From positions 558,001 through 622,000 of the forward strand of contig NZ_AUKG01000002.1 in assembly GCF_000424625.1 (NCBI RefSeq): DNA of 64,000 nucleotides, given 5' to 3'. This document shows positions 53,814 to 61,923 of the stretch, piece by piece. Position 1 is the first letter of the stretch, and every line of letters starts with the position of its first letter. A program made the position numbers and the translations under genes. This stretch comes from Conexibacter woesei Iso977N (GTDB lineage: Bacteria > Actinomycetota > Thermoleophilia > Solirubrobacterales > Solirubrobacteraceae). A model generated the notes under the pieces. The model had not been told where the DNA came from. It made no database searches and worked only from the letters and a program-made list of their open reading frames with translations.

Positions 53814-54586
53814 CCGGGACGCTGTGGATCGTCGGCATCGGGCCGGGCGGGGCGGAGCACCGCACGTTCGCGGCGGCGCGCGCGGTCGCGGAGGCCGAGG
53901 TCGTCGTGGGCTACGGGCCGTACGTCGACATGGTCGCGGACCTTGTTGTAGGGGATGTGGTGCGCGGCGTGATGGGCGAGGAGGAGCGCCGCGCCGACGA
54001 GGCGCTGGCGCTGGCGGCGGAAGGCAAGCGCGTTGCCTTGGTGTCGTCCGGCGACGCGGGCGTGCACGGCATGGCCGCCCGGACGCTCGCGCGCGCCGCC
54101 GATCTCGATGTGGAAGTGGTCGTGGTCCCGGGCGTGACCGCGGCGCAGGCCGCTGCGGCGGCTCTCGGCGCGCCGCTGACCGACGACTTCGCCGTGGTGT
54201 CGTTGAGCGACATCTCGACGTCGTGGGAGGGCGTCGAGGCGCGCCTCTCCGCGCTCGCGCCGAGCGGTCTCGCGTTGTGCTTGTACAACCCGCGCTCGAC
54301 GCGCCGGACCGAGCAGTTCGACCGCGCGCTGGAGATCCTCCGCGCCGCCCGGCCCGCGACGACGCCGGTCGCGCTCTGCCACGACGTGACGCGGCCGGGC
54401 GAGTCCGTCGAACGCACCACGCTCGCGGCCCTCGACCCCGAGCGCGTCACGATGCGCACGCTCGTCGTCATCGCCGGCGACACCGCCGCCGAGACCGGCC
54501 CGTGGCTCGTCGCCCTGCGCGGAACGACGGCGCCGGGCGGAGCCACCGACGTGGCGACTCCGCCCACCGCCGAGGCTGCGCGATGA
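53810..54586 (+). CDS. cobJ: Precorrin-3B C17-methyltransferase CobJ
   Basis: 258 residues. Motifs LWIVGIGPGGAEHRTFAAARA (5-25), VVGYGPYVD, ALVSSGDAGVHGMA and ALCLYNPRSTRR are characteristic of CobJ/CbiH. No iron-sulfur extension is present, so ring contraction itself needs another protein (CobG or CobZ), not found here. Overlaps neighbours by ATGA. Confidence 0.92.
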   Translation: MTGTLWIVGIGPGGAEHRTFAAARAVAEAEVVVGYGPYVDMVADLVVGDVVRGVMGEEERRADEALALAAEGKRVALVSSGDAGVHGMAARTLARAADLDVEVVVVPGVTAAQAAAAALGAPLTDDFAVVSLSDISTSWEGVEARLSALAPSGLALCLYNPRSTRRTEQFDRALEILRAARPATTPVALCHDVTRPGESVERTTLAALDPERVTMRTLVVIAGDTAAETGPWLVALRGTTAPGGATDVATPPTAEAAR

Positions 54587-55314
54587 CCGTCACCTTCGTC
54601 GGAGCGGGGCCGGGCGATCCGGAGCTGCTCACGATCGCCGCTCGGCGCGTGTTGGAAGAGGCCGAGGTGGTGGTCTACGACCGGCCGTCGGCGGATGCCG
54701 TCGTCGCGCTGGCGCCGGCCTGCGCCGAGCGGGTCTGTGTCGGGCTGGCGCCGGGGCAGCGCGCGTTGTCCCAGGACGACGTCAACGCGTTGTTGGTGGA
54801 CTACGGCCGGAGCGGCCGGGACGTCGTGCGGCTGAAGTCCGGCGACCCGTTCGTCGCCTCGCGTGGTGGCGAGGAGGCGCAAGTCCTCCAACAAGCGGGC
54901 GTTGATGTACAGGTCGTTCCGGGGGTGTCGAGCGCGCTCGGCGCGCCGGCGGCCGCGGGCATCCCGCTGATGCTGCGCCGGCTGTCCGTTACAGCGACGT
55001 TCGTGGACGGCAACGACGACCCCGAGCACGGCACGCCGCCGGACTGGGACCTGCTCGCCAAGCTCGGCGGGACGCTCGTGATCCTCACCGGCCGCGGGCG
55101 GATCCGGCGGATCGCGGCGAAGCTCATCGCCGGCGGCCTGCCCGGCGACACCCCGGTCGCCGCGATCAGCGCGGGCTCGCGCCCGGCGCAGCAGGTCCTG
55201 CGCGGCACGCTCGGCGACCTGCCCGCGCCGCTACCGCCGCCGGTGACGTTCGTCGTCGGCGCGGTCGCGGCCCTGAACCTCACCGAGACGGAGCATGTTC
55301 ATGCACATCCCTGA
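54583..55314 (+). CDS. cobA: Uroporphyrinogen-III C-methyltransferase (SUMT) CobA
   Basis: 243 residues. TFVGAGPGDPELLTIAARR (4-22), VVRLKSGDPFVASRGGEEA (about 84-102) and GTLVILTGRGRI match SUMT. It makes precorrin-2, the branch point to siroheme, F430 and corrin. It is the single-domain form, without the CysG dehydrogenase/ferrochelatase domain. The 3' end overlaps cbiM by 14 nt. Confidence 0.92.
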   Translation: MTVTFVGAGPGDPELLTIAARRVLEEAEVVVYDRPSADAVVALAPACAERVCVGLAPGQRALSQDDVNALLVDYGRSGRDVVRLKSGDPFVASRGGEEAQVLQQAGVDVQVVPGVSSALGAPAAAGIPLMLRRLSVTATFVDGNDDPEHGTPPDWDLLAKLGGTLVILTGRGRIRRIAAKLIAGGLPGDTPVAAISAGSRPAQQVLRGTLGDLPAPLPPPVTFVVGAVAALNLTETEHVHAHP

Positions 55315-56011
55315 CGGCTTCCTCTCCGGCCAGGCGTGCGTCGCCGGCGCCGCGGTCGCGGGCGCGGGCCTGGCGGTCTGCCTGCGGCGCATGCGCGCCG
55401 AGGAACGTGAGCGCGACCTGCCGATCGCCGGCCTCGCCGCGGCGTTCTTCCTGGTCGGCGACGCGCCGATGTTCCCGATCACCGTCGGCACCGAGGGACA
55501 CCTGCTCGGCGGCGCGCTCGCGGTCTGCCTGCTCGGGCCGTGGCTCGGCGCGGTGACGATCGCGGTCGTGGCGGTGATCCAGGCGCTCGCGCTCGGCGAC
55601 GGCGGGATCTCCACGCTCGGCCTGACGATCATCACCTTGTCCTTGGTCCCGGCGTTCGCCGGCTACCCGCTGACGGTCGCGCTGCGGCGCGTGCTCGGCC
55701 GGACGCCACGCGGGCTGGCGATCGCCTGCGGGATCGCGGCGGCGATCGCCGTCGAGCTGTCGGCGTTGACGTTCGTCGGCGAGTTCTGGCTCGGGCACGC
55801 GGTGGCGATCGACCTGTCGAAGATCGCCTGGTCGACGCTCGGCGCCTACGGCGTGATCGCGGTGATCGAGGGCGTCCTGACCGGCCTGATCGTCCGGGCG
55901 CTGCTCAGCGCGCGGCCGGACCTCGTCCGGATCGCGGAGCCGGTGCGCCACCGCTGGGTGCAGGAGCCGCGCGCGGCCGAGCCTGCGCGCCGTGAGGAGG
56001 TGCCCGCATGA
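55301..56011 (+). CDS. cbiM: Cobalt ECF transporter substrate-binding component CbiM
   Basis: 236 residues with about six or seven membrane helices. The start at 55301 is fixed by biology: CbiM needs Met1-His2 (MHIPDGFLSG) because the N-terminal amine and His2 bind Co(II). An ATG two codons upstream would destroy this and has a GGAG too close, while 55301 sits 7 nt from the same GGAG. TEGHLLGGALAVCLLGPWLG is the other conserved block. No CbiN gene accompanies it. The last 25 residues are charged and cytoplasmic. Confidence 0.9.
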   Translation: MHIPDGFLSGQACVAGAAVAGAGLAVCLRRMRAEERERDLPIAGLAAAFFLVGDAPMFPITVGTEGHLLGGALAVCLLGPWLGAVTIAVVAVIQALALGDGGISTLGLTIITLSLVPAFAGYPLTVALRRVLGRTPRGLAIACGIAAAIAVELSALTFVGEFWLGHAVAIDLSKIAWSTLGAYGVIAVIEGVLTGLIVRALLSARPDLVRIAEPVRHRWVQEPRAAEPARREEVPA

Positions 56012-56811
56012 CCGGCCGCGTCACGTTCGTCGGCGCGGGGCCGGGCGCGCCGGACCTGCTGACGCTGCGGGCGGTCGAGGCGCTGCGGCGCGCGGACGTC
56101 GTGGTCTGGGCGCGGTCGCTGGTCGATCCGGCGATCCTGGAGCACGCGCAGGAGGGCGCCGAGCTGGTGCCGTCCGACGAGCGCACGCACGAGGAGATCG
56201 TGGAGATCTACGCGCGTGCGCGCCGCGACTCGCTCGAGGTCGCTCGGGTGCACTCGGGCGACCCAACGGTCTACGGGGCGCTGCACGAGCAGCTCGCCGC
56301 GTGCCGCGCGCTGGGCCTGGCGATCGAGATCGTCCCGGGCGTGTCGTCGGTGAGCGCGGCGGCGGTCGCGCTGGGGCAGGAGCTGACGATCCCGGACGTC
56401 TCGCAGACGCTGATCTACACGCGGCGCCCGACGCGGACGTCGATGCCGGCCAACGAGCAGCTGGTGGAGCTCGCCCGGCACGGGACCACGTTGGTGTTGT
56501 TCCTGAGCGTGCGGCGCCCGCGCGAGCTGCAGGCCGACCTCATGGAGGGCGGCTACACGGCGGAGACGCCGTGCGCGGTGGTCTACCGCGCGTCGTGGCC
56601 GGACGAGCTCGTCGTCCGGTGCGAGTTGAAGGACTTGGCCACGTCGATCAAGTCCAACAGGATCACGACGCAGGCCCTGGTGTTGGTCGGGCCCGCGCTG
56701 GGGGACGCGTCGTGCGCGGGGCGCTCGCACGTCTACGACCCGGGCTACGGGCACCGCTACCGGAGGCTCGGCCGCCCGGACCGCTACCGGGACAAGGCGC
56801 CGAAGCCGTGA
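56008..56811 (+). CDS. cobM: Precorrin-4 C11-methyltransferase CobM
   Basis: 267 residues. VTFVGAGPGAPDLLTLRAVE (4-23), VVWARSLVDPAIL, VARVHSGDPTVYGALHEQ (about 76-93) and TLVLFLSVRRP mark CobM/CbiF. A short C-terminal tail ends YDPGYGHRYRRLGRPDR. Joined to cbiM and cobL by overlaps. Confidence 0.92.
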   Translation: MTGRVTFVGAGPGAPDLLTLRAVEALRRADVVVWARSLVDPAILEHAQEGAELVPSDERTHEEIVEIYARARRDSLEVARVHSGDPTVYGALHEQLAACRALGLAIEIVPGVSSVSAAAVALGQELTIPDVSQTLIYTRRPTRTSMPANEQLVELARHGTTLVLFLSVRRPRELQADLMEGGYTAETPCAVVYRASWPDELVVRCELKDLATSIKSNRITTQALVLVGPALGDASCAGRSHVYDPGYGHRYRRLGRPDRYRDKAPKP

Positions 56812-57962
56812 TCGCCGTGCTGGGCGTGGCCGGCGGGCGGGTGCCGCCGGGGACGGAGGACGTGCTGGCGGGCGCGCGCGTCGTGGCGGGCGGCGCGGCG
56901 GTGCTGCGCGCGCTGGCGCCGGCGGGCGCGCGGCAGGTGGTCCTGGGCGCGGGGGTGGACGCGGCGCTGGAGGAGCTTGTTGGTGTGGATGCCGTCGTGC
57001 TCGCGAGCGGTGACCCGGGGTTCTTCGGGATCGTCCGCGCGCTGCGGCGGCACGTGGGGCCGGAGGAGCTGGCGGTGCACCCGGCGCCGTCGTCGGTCGC
57101 GCTGGCGTTCGCGCGGCTGGGTGTGCCGTGGGACGACGCGCTCGTCGTCAGCGCCCACGCGCGCGACCCGCGGCCGGCGCTGGCGACCGCGCTGCGGCAT
57201 CCGAAGGTGGCGATCCTGACCGACGGCGATGCGACGCCCGCGTGGTTCGCGGCGCGCCTGGAGGGGCGGCGGCTCGCGGTCTGCGCGCGGCTGGGGCTCG
57301 ACGGGGAGACGGTGGTGACCGGCTCGGCGTCCGAGATCGCGGCGCGCGAGTGGGACCAACCCAATGTGGTGGTGTCGCTCGGCGACGCGGAGGAACCGGC
57401 GGCGGTCGATGCCTGGGCGCTGCCCGAGGACGCGTTCGACCATCGCTCCGGGATGATCACGAAGCGCGAGGTGCGGGCGGTCGCGCTCGCCGCGCTCGGG
57501 CCGGCGACGGGGCGGCTGATCTGGGACGTCGGCTGCGGGAGCGGGTCGGTGGCGGTCGAATGCGCGCGGTTGGGCGCGGCGGTCTTCGCGATCGACCACG
57601 ACGCCGACGCGGTCGGGCGCACCCGCGCCAACGCGGCGCGGTTCGGGGTGCCGGTCGCGGTCGTCGAGGGCGTCGCGCCGATGGCGCTCGCCGCGCTGCC
57701 GGACCCGGACGCGGTGTTCGTCGGCGGTGGCGGCCGGGACGTCGAGGCGATCCTGGAGGCCTGCGCGGCGCGGGACACGACGCGGGCGATCGTCGTGACG
57801 CTCGCGCTGATCGACCGCGTCGGTCCGGTCCTGGAGCGCCTGGCGGCGCTCGGCTTCGAGGCCGAGGCGACGCTGCTGCACGCCTCGCGCCTGAGCCCGC
57901 TCGCGGGCGGGCACCGGCTCGCGGCGACCAACCCCATCACGATCGCGGTCGGGCGGCGATGA
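56808..57962 (+). CDS. cobL: Precorrin-6Y C5,15-methyltransferase (decarboxylating) CobL
   Basis: 384 residues, a CbiE-CbiT fusion. The CbiE half has LASGDPGFFGIVRAL (about 65-79) and DGDATPAWFA; the CbiT half begins MITKREVRAVALAALGP and has the SAM motif IWDVGCGSGSVAVE (about 240). It methylates C5 and C15 and removes the acetate carboxyl at C12. GTG start overlapping the cobM stop. The precorrin-6A reductase that precedes it in the pathway (CobK/CbiJ) was not found. Confidence 0.92.
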   Translation: MIAVLGVAGGRVPPGTEDVLAGARVVAGGAAVLRALAPAGARQVVLGAGVDAALEELVGVDAVVLASGDPGFFGIVRALRRHVGPEELAVHPAPSSVALAFARLGVPWDDALVVSAHARDPRPALATALRHPKVAILTDGDATPAWFAARLEGRRLAVCARLGLDGETVVTGSASEIAAREWDQPNVVVSLGDAEEPAAVDAWALPEDAFDHRSGMITKREVRAVALAALGPATGRLIWDVGCGSGSVAVECARLGAAVFAIDHDADAVGRTRANAARFGVPVAVVEGVAPMALAALPDPDAVFVGGGGRDVEAILEACAARDTTRAIVVTLALIDRVGPVLERLAALGFEAEATLLHASRLSPLAGGHRLAATNPITIAVGRR

Positions 57963-58342
57963 TCGCGGTCGGCGTCGGGGCGAGCCGCGGGTGCCCGCTG
58001 GGCGAGTTGGAGGACTTGGTGACGGCCGCGCTCGCAGAGGCCCATGTGGAGCACGTCGATGTCCTTGCGTCGGCCGACGTGAAGGCCGACGAGGGGGCCA
58101 TCCTCGCGCTCGCGGCGGCGCGCGGGTGGCGGTTCGTCACGTTCCCCGCGGCGGCGCTGGCGGCGGTCCCGGTCCCGACGCCGTCGGCGACGGTCGCCGC
58201 GCACGTCGGGACGCCGAGCGTCGCCGAGGCCGCCGCGCTGCTGGCCGCGGGCGACGGCAGCGAGTTGATGATCTTGAAGCGCCGCTCGGCGCACGCGACC
58301 TGCGCGGTCGCGGGAACGGAGGACGCATGGCCCGTCGCGTAG
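57959..58342 (+). CDS. cobE: CobE / CbiG C-terminal-domain protein
   Basis: 127 residues. VGVGASRGCPLGELEDLV (4-21) followed by VDVLASADVKADEGAILALAAARGW and a GTPSVAEAAALLAAG segment match the C-terminal domain of CbiG, which stands alone as CobE in aerobic producers. The N-terminal lactone-opening part of CbiG is absent, consistent with an oxygen-dependent ring contraction. Its exact role is not established. Overlaps cobH by 16 nt. Confidence 0.82.
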   Translation: MIAVGVGASRGCPLGELEDLVTAALAEAHVEHVDVLASADVKADEGAILALAAARGWRFVTFPAAALAAVPVPTPSATVAAHVGTPSVAEAAALLAAGDGSELMILKRRSAHATCAVAGTEDAWPVA

Positions 58343-58923
58343 CCCACCCGATCGAGGTCGAGAGCCTGGGGATCCTGCGCTCGCGCCACGACTTCACGCC
58401 GCTGCCGCCGCTGTCGCGGGCGGTGGCCGAGCGGGTCTGCCACGCGTCGGCGGACCTGTCGTTCGCCGACTCGCTGGTGCTCGACGAGGACGCGCTGCGG
58501 GCGGGGCGCGAGGCGCTGCGCGACGGCGCGCCGATCTACGCGGACGCGCGGATGGTCGCGGCGGGGATCACGACGCGCGAGGTGATCGTGCCGCTCGCCG
58601 ACCCGCGGGTCCCGGACCTCGCGGCGGAGCTGGGGACGACCCGCAGCGCGGCGGCGATGAGGCTCGCGGCGGCCGAGGCGCCGGTCGACGCGGTCTGGGT
58701 CGTCGGCAACGCGCCGACCGCGTTGTTCCAGCTGTTGGAGGAGCCGCCGCCGTCGCCCGCGTTGTTGGTGGGGTTGCCGGTCGGGTTCGTCGGCGCGGCG
58801 GAGGCGAAGGCGGCGCTGGTGGCGTCCGGGCTGCCGTGCGTCGCCAACCGCGGCGAGCGGGGCGGCAGCGCGGTGGCGGTCGCGGCGGTCAACGCGTTGT
58901 TGTACTTCTCGGACGATGACTGA
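58327..58923 (+). CDS. cobH: Precorrin-8X methylmutase CobH
   Basis: 198 residues. Active-site H39 in RVCHASAD, then APIYADARMVAAGI, GNAPTALFQLLE and LLVGLPVGFVGAAEAKAAL are all conserved. It moves the C11 methyl to C12 to give hydrogenobyrinic acid. A GGAGG within cobE supports the ATG. Short Pro run (EEPPPSPALL) in a loop is normal. Overlaps cbiZ by 8 nt. Confidence 0.93.
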   Translation: MARRVAHPIEVESLGILRSRHDFTPLPPLSRAVAERVCHASADLSFADSLVLDEDALRAGREALRDGAPIYADARMVAAGITTREVIVPLADPRVPDLAAELGTTRSAAAMRLAAAEAPVDAVWVVGNAPTALFQLLEEPPPSPALLVGLPVGFVGAAEAKAALVASGLPCVANRGERGGSAVAVAAVNALLYFSDDD

Positions 58924-59554
58924 CGGCGGCGCCTTGGTGGTGGACTTCGGCGGCCTCCGGCGCTGCCTGAGCAGCGCGGTCGTCGGCGGCGGGCTGGGCG
59001 ACGCGCGGGCGTGGCTGAACCTCCAGGTTCCGCACGGGTACGGGCGGATGGACCCGGACGCGCACCTGCGAGAGGAGATGGTCGCGCGCGGGCTCGACGC
59101 GGAGGCGACGCTCGGCGCGATGACCGCCGCCCACGTCGACCGCGCGGTGTGGCGCGAGGAGCCGGGCGTTGTGCGGGTGGTCGCGACGGTGGGGATCGGC
59201 GTCCCGCTGGCCGCCGCGGGGCGGGTGCTGCGCGAGATCCCGGCGGTGGGGACGATCAACATGTTGGTGTTGGTCGAGGCGCCGCTGACCGACGGCGCGC
59301 TCGTCTACGCGGTCCAGACCGCGACCGAGGCCAAGGCGCAGGCGCTGGCCGACGCCGGCATCGCGGCGATGAACCACGACGGTCCCGCGACGGGGACGGC
59401 GACCGACTCGATCTGCGTCGCCGCTGCGCCGGGTGCGTCCGAGCCGTTCGCCGGGCCGATGTCGCCCGCGGGCGGGGCGATCGCGCGCTGCGTGCACGGC
59501 GCGGTGCTCGAGGGCGCGCTGGAGTTCGAGGAGCGGCGTGCGCGGGGCGCGTAG
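58916..59554 (+). CDS. cbiZ: Adenosylcobinamide amidohydrolase CbiZ
   Basis: 212 residues. RRCLSSAVVGGGLGDARAWLNLQVP (15-39), GTINMLVLVEAPLTDGALV (about 116-134), TATEAKAQALADAGI and DGPATGTATDSICVAA are the CbiZ hallmarks. It cleaves the aminopropanol chain of scavenged adenosylcobinamide to give adenosylcobyric acid, which CbiB then rebuilds. It is an archaeal-style salvage enzyme sitting inside a de novo operon, next to cbiB and cobU. Confidence 0.9.
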   Translation: MTDGGALVVDFGGLRRCLSSAVVGGGLGDARAWLNLQVPHGYGRMDPDAHLREEMVARGLDAEATLGAMTAAHVDRAVWREEPGVVRVVATVGIGVPLAAAGRVLREIPAVGTINMLVLVEAPLTDGALVYAVQTATEAKAQALADAGIAAMNHDGPATGTATDSICVAAAPGASEPFAGPMSPAGGAIARCVHGAVLEGALEFEERRARGA

Positions 59555-60446
59555 CGTGGGACTGCTCGGCGCCGTCGCGCTCGACGCCGCGTTCGGGGAT
59601 CCGGCGCGGTGGCATCCGGTCGCGGGCTTCGGGCAGACGGCGGCGCGGTTGGAGCGCGTCACGTACCGGGATGCGCGGGGCGCGGGAGTTGTCCATGTGA
59701 TGGTGTTGGTCGGCGTGCCGAGCGTGGTGGCTGCCCGGGTCGGGCGGCGGCGCGCGGCGGCGCTGGCGGTCTGCGGCTGGGCGGCGCTCGGCGGCCGGTC
59801 GCTGCGGCGGACGGCGGCCCGGATGGCGGACCTCGTGGACGCGGGCGATCTGCCGGCGGCGCGGGCGCTGGCGCGGTCGCTGGTCGCGCGGCGGACCGAG
59901 ACGCTCGACGGCGCAGAGCTGACGCGCGCGGCGCTGGAGTCGCTGGCCGAGAACACCGCGGACGCCGAGGCCGGGACGCTGTTCTGGGGCGCGGTCGCGG
60001 GGCCGGGCGGCGTCGTGCTGCACCGGGCGGCGAACACGCTCGACGCGATGGTCGGCTACCGCAACGAGAAGTACATGAACTTCGGCTGGGCGGCCGCGCG
60101 GCTGGACGACGTCCTCGGCTGGCCCGCCGCGCGGGCGTGCGCCGGGGCGACGGTCGTGGCCGCCGTGCTGTGCGGGGAGGACGCGCGCGGCGCGGCGCGC
60201 GTCTGGCGCCGCGACGGCGCGCACCACCCGAGCCCGAACGCCGGCCGAGCCGAGGCGGCGTTCGCCGGCGCGCTGGGCATCACGCTCGGTGGGATCAACG
60301 ACTACGACGGCGTCGTCGAGGACCGTGGCCGCCTCGGCGACGGCCCCGCGCCCGACACCGCCGCGTTGCGCCGCGCGGTCCGGCTGAGCGCGGCGACGAG
60401 CGCGGTCCTGGCGGCCGCGGCCGCGGGGGTGGCGGCGTGGCGCTGA
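59538..60446 (+). CDS. cbiB: Adenosylcobinamide-phosphate synthase CbiB
   Basis: About 302 residues, membrane protein. AVALDAAFGDPARWHPVAGFG at the N-terminus, LESLAENTADAEAGTLFWGAVAGPGG and AANTLDAMVGYRNEKYMNFGWAAARLDDVLGW in the middle are diagnostic. It attaches aminopropanol phosphate to adenosylcobyric acid. GTG 59538 with GAGGAG 4 nt upstream is used (17-nt overlap with cbiZ); GTG 59556 is the alternative, 2 nt after the cbiZ stop. Confidence 0.92.
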   Translation: MRGARSVGLLGAVALDAAFGDPARWHPVAGFGQTAARLERVTYRDARGAGVVHVMVLVGVPSVVAARVGRRRAAALAVCGWAALGGRSLRRTAARMADLVDAGDLPAARALARSLVARRTETLDGAELTRAALESLAENTADAEAGTLFWGAVAGPGGVVLHRAANTLDAMVGYRNEKYMNFGWAAARLDDVLGWPAARACAGATVVAAVLCGEDARGAARVWRRDGAHHPSPNAGRAEAAFAGALGITLGGINDYDGVVEDRGRLGDGPAPDTAALRRAVRLSAATSAVLAAAAAGVAAWR

Positions 60447-60949
60447 TCCTGGTGACGGGGCCGCGGCGGTCGGGGAAGAGCCGGGTTGCGGAGCGGCTGG
60501 CGGCTGAGGGTGGGGGAGATGTTGTCGTCCTTGCTCCGTTGACCGTCACCGACGACGAGATGGCGGCGCGGGTCGCGGTGCATCGGGCGGCACGGCCGGA
60601 GGGGTGGCGGACGGTCGAGGGGCAGGATGTCGTCGGGGCGCTTGGCGCGGTCGAGCCGGGCGTGACGGTGCTGCTCGACTCGCTCGGCACGTGGGTCAGC
60701 GAGCTGCTGTGGCGCGACGAGGGGACCGCCGATGCGATCCGGGAGTCCGCTCGTGAGTTCGCCCGCGCCGCTGCGGCGCGGGAGGGGCTGACGGTCGTGG
60801 TGGCGGAAGAGGCGGGGTGGGGGCCGGTGCCGCCGCATGCGCTGACGCGGGTGTGGCTCGACGTGCTCGGCGACGCGGTCCAGGCGGTGAGCGCGGTGGC
60901 GGACCGGGCGGTGCTCGTCGTCGCGGGGCGCGAGGTGGAGCTGCCGTGA
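60437..60949 (+). CDS. cobU: Adenosylcobinamide kinase / GTP:adenosylcobinamide-phosphate guanylyltransferase CobU
   Basis: 170 residues. P-loop VTGPRRSGKS (6-15), RVAVHRAARPEGW (with the guanylated His, about 46-58), VLLDSLGTWVSELL and AEEAGWGPVPPHALTRVWLDVLG match CobU/CobP. It makes adenosylcobinamide-GDP for CobS. GTG start inside cbiB (10-nt overlap). Length and motifs indicate a complete enzyme. Confidence 0.92.
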   Translation: MALILVTGPRRSGKSRVAERLAAEGGGDVVVLAPLTVTDDEMAARVAVHRAARPEGWRTVEGQDVVGALGAVEPGVTVLLDSLGTWVSELLWRDEGTADAIRESAREFARAAAAREGLTVVVAEEAGWGPVPPHALTRVWLDVLGDAVQAVSAVADRAVLVVAGREVELP

Positions 60950-61923
60950 GCGACGTGCATGGGGATGTGTGGGCGCGGGGTGCTGCGGCCGACCATGCGG
61001 TGAACGTCGCCACGGGTGGGCCGCCGGCGTGGCTGCTCGAAGCGCTGCGGGACGCGCTCGCCGGCGCCGTCGCCGCGTATCCGGACGAGCGCGAGGCCGT
61101 GGCGGCGGTGGCGGCGCGGCATGGGCGGCACCCGGCGGAGGTCGTGATGTTGAACGGCGCCGCGCAGGGCTATGGGTTGCTCGGCGCGCGGCGGCCGGTC
61201 GTGATCCACCCGCAGTTCATGGAGCCCGACCGGGTGCTGGGCGCGGAGCGGGTCGTGCTGAGCGACCCGTACATGTTGGATCCGGGCGTCGTGCCGGAGG
61301 AGGCCGACCTCGTTGTTATAGGTAATCCGACGAACCCGACGGGCGTCCTGCATCCGCGTGGCGCAGTCGCCGCGCTGGCGCGGGAGGGGCGGACGGTGCT
61401 CGTCGACGAGGCGTTCATGGACTTCGTCCCGGGCGAGCCGGAGTCGCTGGCGGGTGAGGCGCTGCCGGGCGTCGTCGTGCTGCGGTCGCTGACGAAGATC
61501 CTCGCCGTGCCGGGGCTGCGCGTCGGGTACCTGCTCGCGGAGGCGGGGCTGGCGCAGAGGCTGCGCGAGGCGCGGCAGGCGTGGGCGGTCAATGCCCTTG
61601 CCCTGGTCGCCGCGCGCGAGGCGACGGCCGAACGACTTGCGCCGATCGCCGCGCGCGCCCAGCAGGACCGGGCCGCGCTGGCCCAGGGACTGCGCGCGGC
61701 GCTGCCGGGAGCGACGGTGCACGACGGCGCGGCGAACTTCGTGTTGGTGCACTTGCCCCACGTCGATGGCGTCGAGCTCGCGCGCGTGCTGCGCGCGGAG
61801 GACGGCATCGCGATCCGTCCCGCCGGGACGTTCCCGGGCCTGGGCCCGGGCCACGTCCGCCTCACCGCACGCGGCGGCGAGGTGGACGCTCGCCTCGTCG
61901 CCGCCCTCAGCCGGCGCGCGTGA
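60946..61923 (+). CDS. cobD: Threonine-phosphate decarboxylase CobD (PLP, class I/II aminotransferase fold)
   Basis: 325 residues. NVATGGPPAWL start, GAAQGYGLL, GNPTNPTG (nucleotide/PLP pocket), LVDEAFMDF and Schiff-base K184 in RSLTKILAVPGLRVGY. The best reading is L-threonine-O-3-phosphate decarboxylase providing aminopropanol phosphate for CbiB; histidinol-phosphate aminotransferase is the near relative but context favours CobD. Last gene of the operon; its end overlaps the convergent hydrolase by 17 bp. Confidence 0.87.
   Translation: MSDVHGDVWARGAAADHAVNVATGGPPAWLLEALRDALAGAVAAYPDEREAVAAVAARHGRHPAEVVMLNGAAQGYGLLGARRPVVIHPQFMEPDRVLGAERVVLSDPYMLDPGVVPEEADLVVIGNPTNPTGVLHPRGAVAALAREGRTVLVDEAFMDFVPGEPESLAGEALPGVVVLRSLTKILAVPGLRVGYLLAEAGLAQRLREARQAWAVNALALVAAREATAERLAPIAARAQQDRAALAQGLRAALPGATVHDGAANFVLVHLPHVDGVELARVLRAEDGIAIRPAGTFPGLGPGHVRLTARGGEVDARLVAALSRRA

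Noticed and set aside
55295-55300. CbiM starting at the upstream ATG (MFMHIP)
   Set aside because: CbiM function requires His as residue 2, and the GGAG site is too close to 55295 but well placed for 55301.
60946-61923. Histidinol-phosphate aminotransferase (HisC)
   Set aside because: The fold is shared, but position at the end of the cobalamin operon beside cbiB and cobU, and the short length, favour CobD.
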